Origin: an uncultured Paracoccaceae bacterium
GTDB taxonomy: Bacteria > Pseudomonadota > Alphaproteobacteria > Rhodobacterales > Rhodobacteraceae
NCBI GenBank assembly: GCA_947502145.1
Contig: CANMYO010000003.1
Coordinates: 124,001 to 188,000, forward strand
Direction of reading: 5' to 3'
DNA length: 64,000 nt
Position 1 is the stretch's first letter. Every line of letters begins with the position of its first letter. A program made the position numbers and the translations under genes. Shown in pieces: positions 62,555 to 64,000 of the stretch. The notes under the pieces are model-generated. The model had not been told where the DNA came from. It made no database searches and saw only the letters and a list, made by a program, of their open reading frames with translations.

Positions 62555-63850
62555 CTATTCCAGCCGGATGCGCCAATGGGTGATATCGGCGGGGGTTGGC
62601 GGCTCTGGCGGGACCGGGCGCAGCATCGGGCGCTGATCGACAGGGCTGCCCCTGTGCAGCATTTCGAAGATGTCAGACAGGATCGAAGCGTTATCGCCAA
62701 AATAGGTGTGGCCAAAGAAATCCGACACCACGCCGGTGGCGTCAATTACGTCAATGCCGGGGATAAACGGCACGCCGCCGCTGGTATCCCCGATACGCGG
62801 AAATCCATTGGCGCTTTCCGAGGCTTTCAGCGCGGAATCCTCGCCCGAGGCATAAAGCGTGACATGTGTGCCCGTGGCCTCGCGGTAGCGCGGGGCAAGC
62901 CGGGTGTGAAAGACCACTTCGTCAATGTCGGGGGCGGCAAGGATGATCGTGGTAATCTCGTCCACGATCGGGTCGCGTTCGGCAACAAGTTCTGCCATCG
63001 CCTCGCTGATGATCCGGGTGCCCATGGAATGCGCGATGACGACAATGCGGTCGGGGTCCTGCGCGGCGATGTCATGCAGCACCTGTTTGAGGTCGGGCAC
63101 AGAGCGTTGCGCCATGGTGCTGTCGGACAGGTAATTGATTGCCCGTCCGGCGCTGGGCCAGCTGAACAGGAAAGACGGCCCCTGCCAGGCCAGGTCATAG
63201 GTCAGTTGCCCGGACCGCCGGGTGGCCTTGTCCAGCGAGGTGTTGAAGCCGTGCACATACATCAGCACGGCGTTCTCGGTCGCAGCCAGATCGGCGGACA
63301 GCTGTTCAAACAACGCCTCTGACGTGAACAGCGTGATGTCTTGCAGGATCACGTGCTGCGAAATGTCAGGATCAAACACCATCGAGGCAAACCAGCCCTG
63401 GCTTTCCAGATGGCCCATCTGGTGTTCGCGCGGGATCGACACCAGCGCGGTGGCGTATTGTAGCGGGCCGATGTTGTCGGTGAAGGTGCTGGCCGGGTCA
63501 TCGGGGTCTGCGGATAGATCAACTGCCCGGTTGGTGGCCATGTAGATTTGCACGTCGCGGTGGGTCTCGTCCTCGGCAAAGGGGGCGGGGGCCTCAACAA
63601 CCGCCTCAGGCGGTGGCGGTGGCGGTGGCGGCGGTGGCGGCGGTGGTGCGGCCGCTTCGGGTGCGAACATGTCCAAGTCATCGGGCGCCGAGGCCATCGG
63701 CGGTGCATCACCGCCATCACGGGTTTGGCCGCTGTCTTCGGCGACGGGTGCCTGTGATTGCGGCAGGTCAGGCGCACCGGGCATCACCAGCAGCCCGATG
63801 ATCACCGCGGCCAGAAGGACCGCGGTGAGAATGAGCCATTTTGACTTCAT
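62555..63850 (-). CDS. DUF900-type alpha/beta hydrolase with N-terminal anchor and proline tract
   Basis: 431 residues. An N-terminal membrane anchor (WLILTAVLLAAVIIGLLVMP) is followed by an acidic linker and 13 consecutive prolines (residues 69-81). The hydrolase domain runs from about 95: LMYVHGFNTSLDKATRRSGQ, LFSWPSAG and the nucleophile elbow VIAHSMGTR. The catalytic Asp is probably near IILAAPDIDEVVF. It is predicted to be tethered on the outer face of the inner membrane. The start overlaps the stop of the upstream gene (ATGA). Confidence 0.88.
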   Translation of the reverse strand: MKSKWLILTAVLLAAVIIGLLVMPGAPDLPQSQAPVAEDSGQTRDGGDAPPMASAPDDLDMFAPEAAAPPPPPPPPPPPPPEAVVEAPAPFAEDETHRDVQIYMATNRAVDLSADPDDPASTFTDNIGPLQYATALVSIPREHQMGHLESQGWFASMVFDPDISQHVILQDITLFTSEALFEQLSADLAATENAVLMYVHGFNTSLDKATRRSGQLTYDLAWQGPSFLFSWPSAGRAINYLSDSTMAQRSVPDLKQVLHDIAAQDPDRIVVIAHSMGTRIISEAMAELVAERDPIVDEITTIILAAPDIDEVVFHTRLAPRYREATGTHVTLYASGEDSALKASESANGFPRIGDTSGGVPFIPGIDVIDATGVVSDFFGHTYFGDNASILSDIFEMLHRGSPVDQRPMLRPVPPEPPTPADITHWRIRLE

Positions 63851-64000
63851 CTGATCGGCACCGAATAGAGCACAAAGCCCTGCGTCCGGGCGACCTCAAC
63901 GCCGCCGGTATCAAGCGCAAAAACGCCCAGATTCTCCATGCCCTCGGGGCAGGCAACCAGATCTGCGGCGTCATCAAGGAATTGATTTGTAAAGTTATTT
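63847..64000 (-). CDS. hypothetical protein (C-terminal part, 5' end outside window)
   Basis: Only the last 50 or so residues are visible, ending LDTGGVEVARTQGFVLYSVP and IR. The frame is open to the window edge. Its TGA overlaps the ATG of the DUF900 gene by two bases, so the two are coupled. No family can be named from this fragment. Confidence 0.7.
   Translation of the reverse strand, partial: NNFTNQFLDDAADLVACPEGMENLGVFALDTGGVEVARTQGFVLYSVPIR

Overview
The window looks like ordinary chromosome from a marine Roseobacter-type alphaproteobacterium (Rhodobacterales/Rhodobacteraceae). The signs are high GC, dense gene packing with many ATGA start/stop overlaps, an F1 ATP synthase operon ordered delta-alpha-gamma-beta-epsilon, a CIRCE-controlled groESL operon, an Hsp20-DUF1150 pair, DUF2125 and DUF2161 proteins, a VPLPA-CTERM surface protein and a Hint-domain protein. 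I saw no tRNA, rRNA, insertion sequence, prophage block or CRISPR array. Genus and species cannot be told from this stretch.

Layout. 1-8.7 kb: the end of an oligopeptide-type ABC ATPase, a hypothetical gene, the tamB-tamA outer-membrane assembly pair and truA. 8.8-13.2 kb: YcjX GTPase-like gene, a GNAT gene, a DUF697 membrane gene, DUF2125 and a ChaC-like cyclotransferase. 13.3-17.6 kb: a MotA/ExbB-like channel protein with a MotB/OmpA-like partner carrying a very long coiled coil, then an M23 peptidase. 17.7-27.4 kb: clpA, gloB, a methyltransferase, the atp operon and an H-type lectin. 27.4-37.3 kb: prs, an isomerase, threonine aldolase, ribF, a MaoC protein, a HAD protein, ppaC, a small basic protein with an unusual leader, DUF2161, TraB/GumN and DUF1284. 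37.4-46.1 kb: bioY, groES-groEL, a DMT transporter, a Nudix protein, a lipoprotein hydrolase, purE-purK, a LysE exporter, YdcH, Hsp20 and DUF1150. 46.3-53.0 kb: an ATP sulfurylase/APS kinase fused in frame to a MarR-type EPS regulator, trxB, the VPLPA-CTERM protein, an Lrp regulator and the Hint protein. 53.3-64 kb: lgt-MidA-pgeF, ubiK, YbjN, proC, a CsaA-like protein, a hydroxyacid dehydrogenase, tdk, a possible HTH protein, a FabH-like synthase and a DUF900 hydrolase.

How the parts relate. Most genes are housekeeping: energy (atp), protein quality control (clpA, groESL, hsp20), envelope assembly (tamAB, lgt, pgeF, M23, the motor-like pair), nucleotide and cofactor supply (prs, purEK, ribF, bioY, tdk) and redox (trxB, gloB). 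The 46-52 kb stretch is the most distinctive. A regulator family normally tied to exopolysaccharide genes is joined to the enzyme that makes PAPS, the sulfate donor, and a sortable cell-surface protein lies close by.

Best leads: (1) the MarR-Sat-CysC fusion, with two GTTC-N6-GAAC palindromes 32 bp apart just upstream; (2) the MotA/MotB-like pair with an approximately 525-residue periplasmic coiled coil; (3) a leader at 34.17-34.39 kb with a good promoter, two five-codon minigenes with strong ribosome-binding sites and a terminator-like hairpin ahead of a 61-residue basic protein. All functional statements rest on reading motifs by eye; no searches were run.
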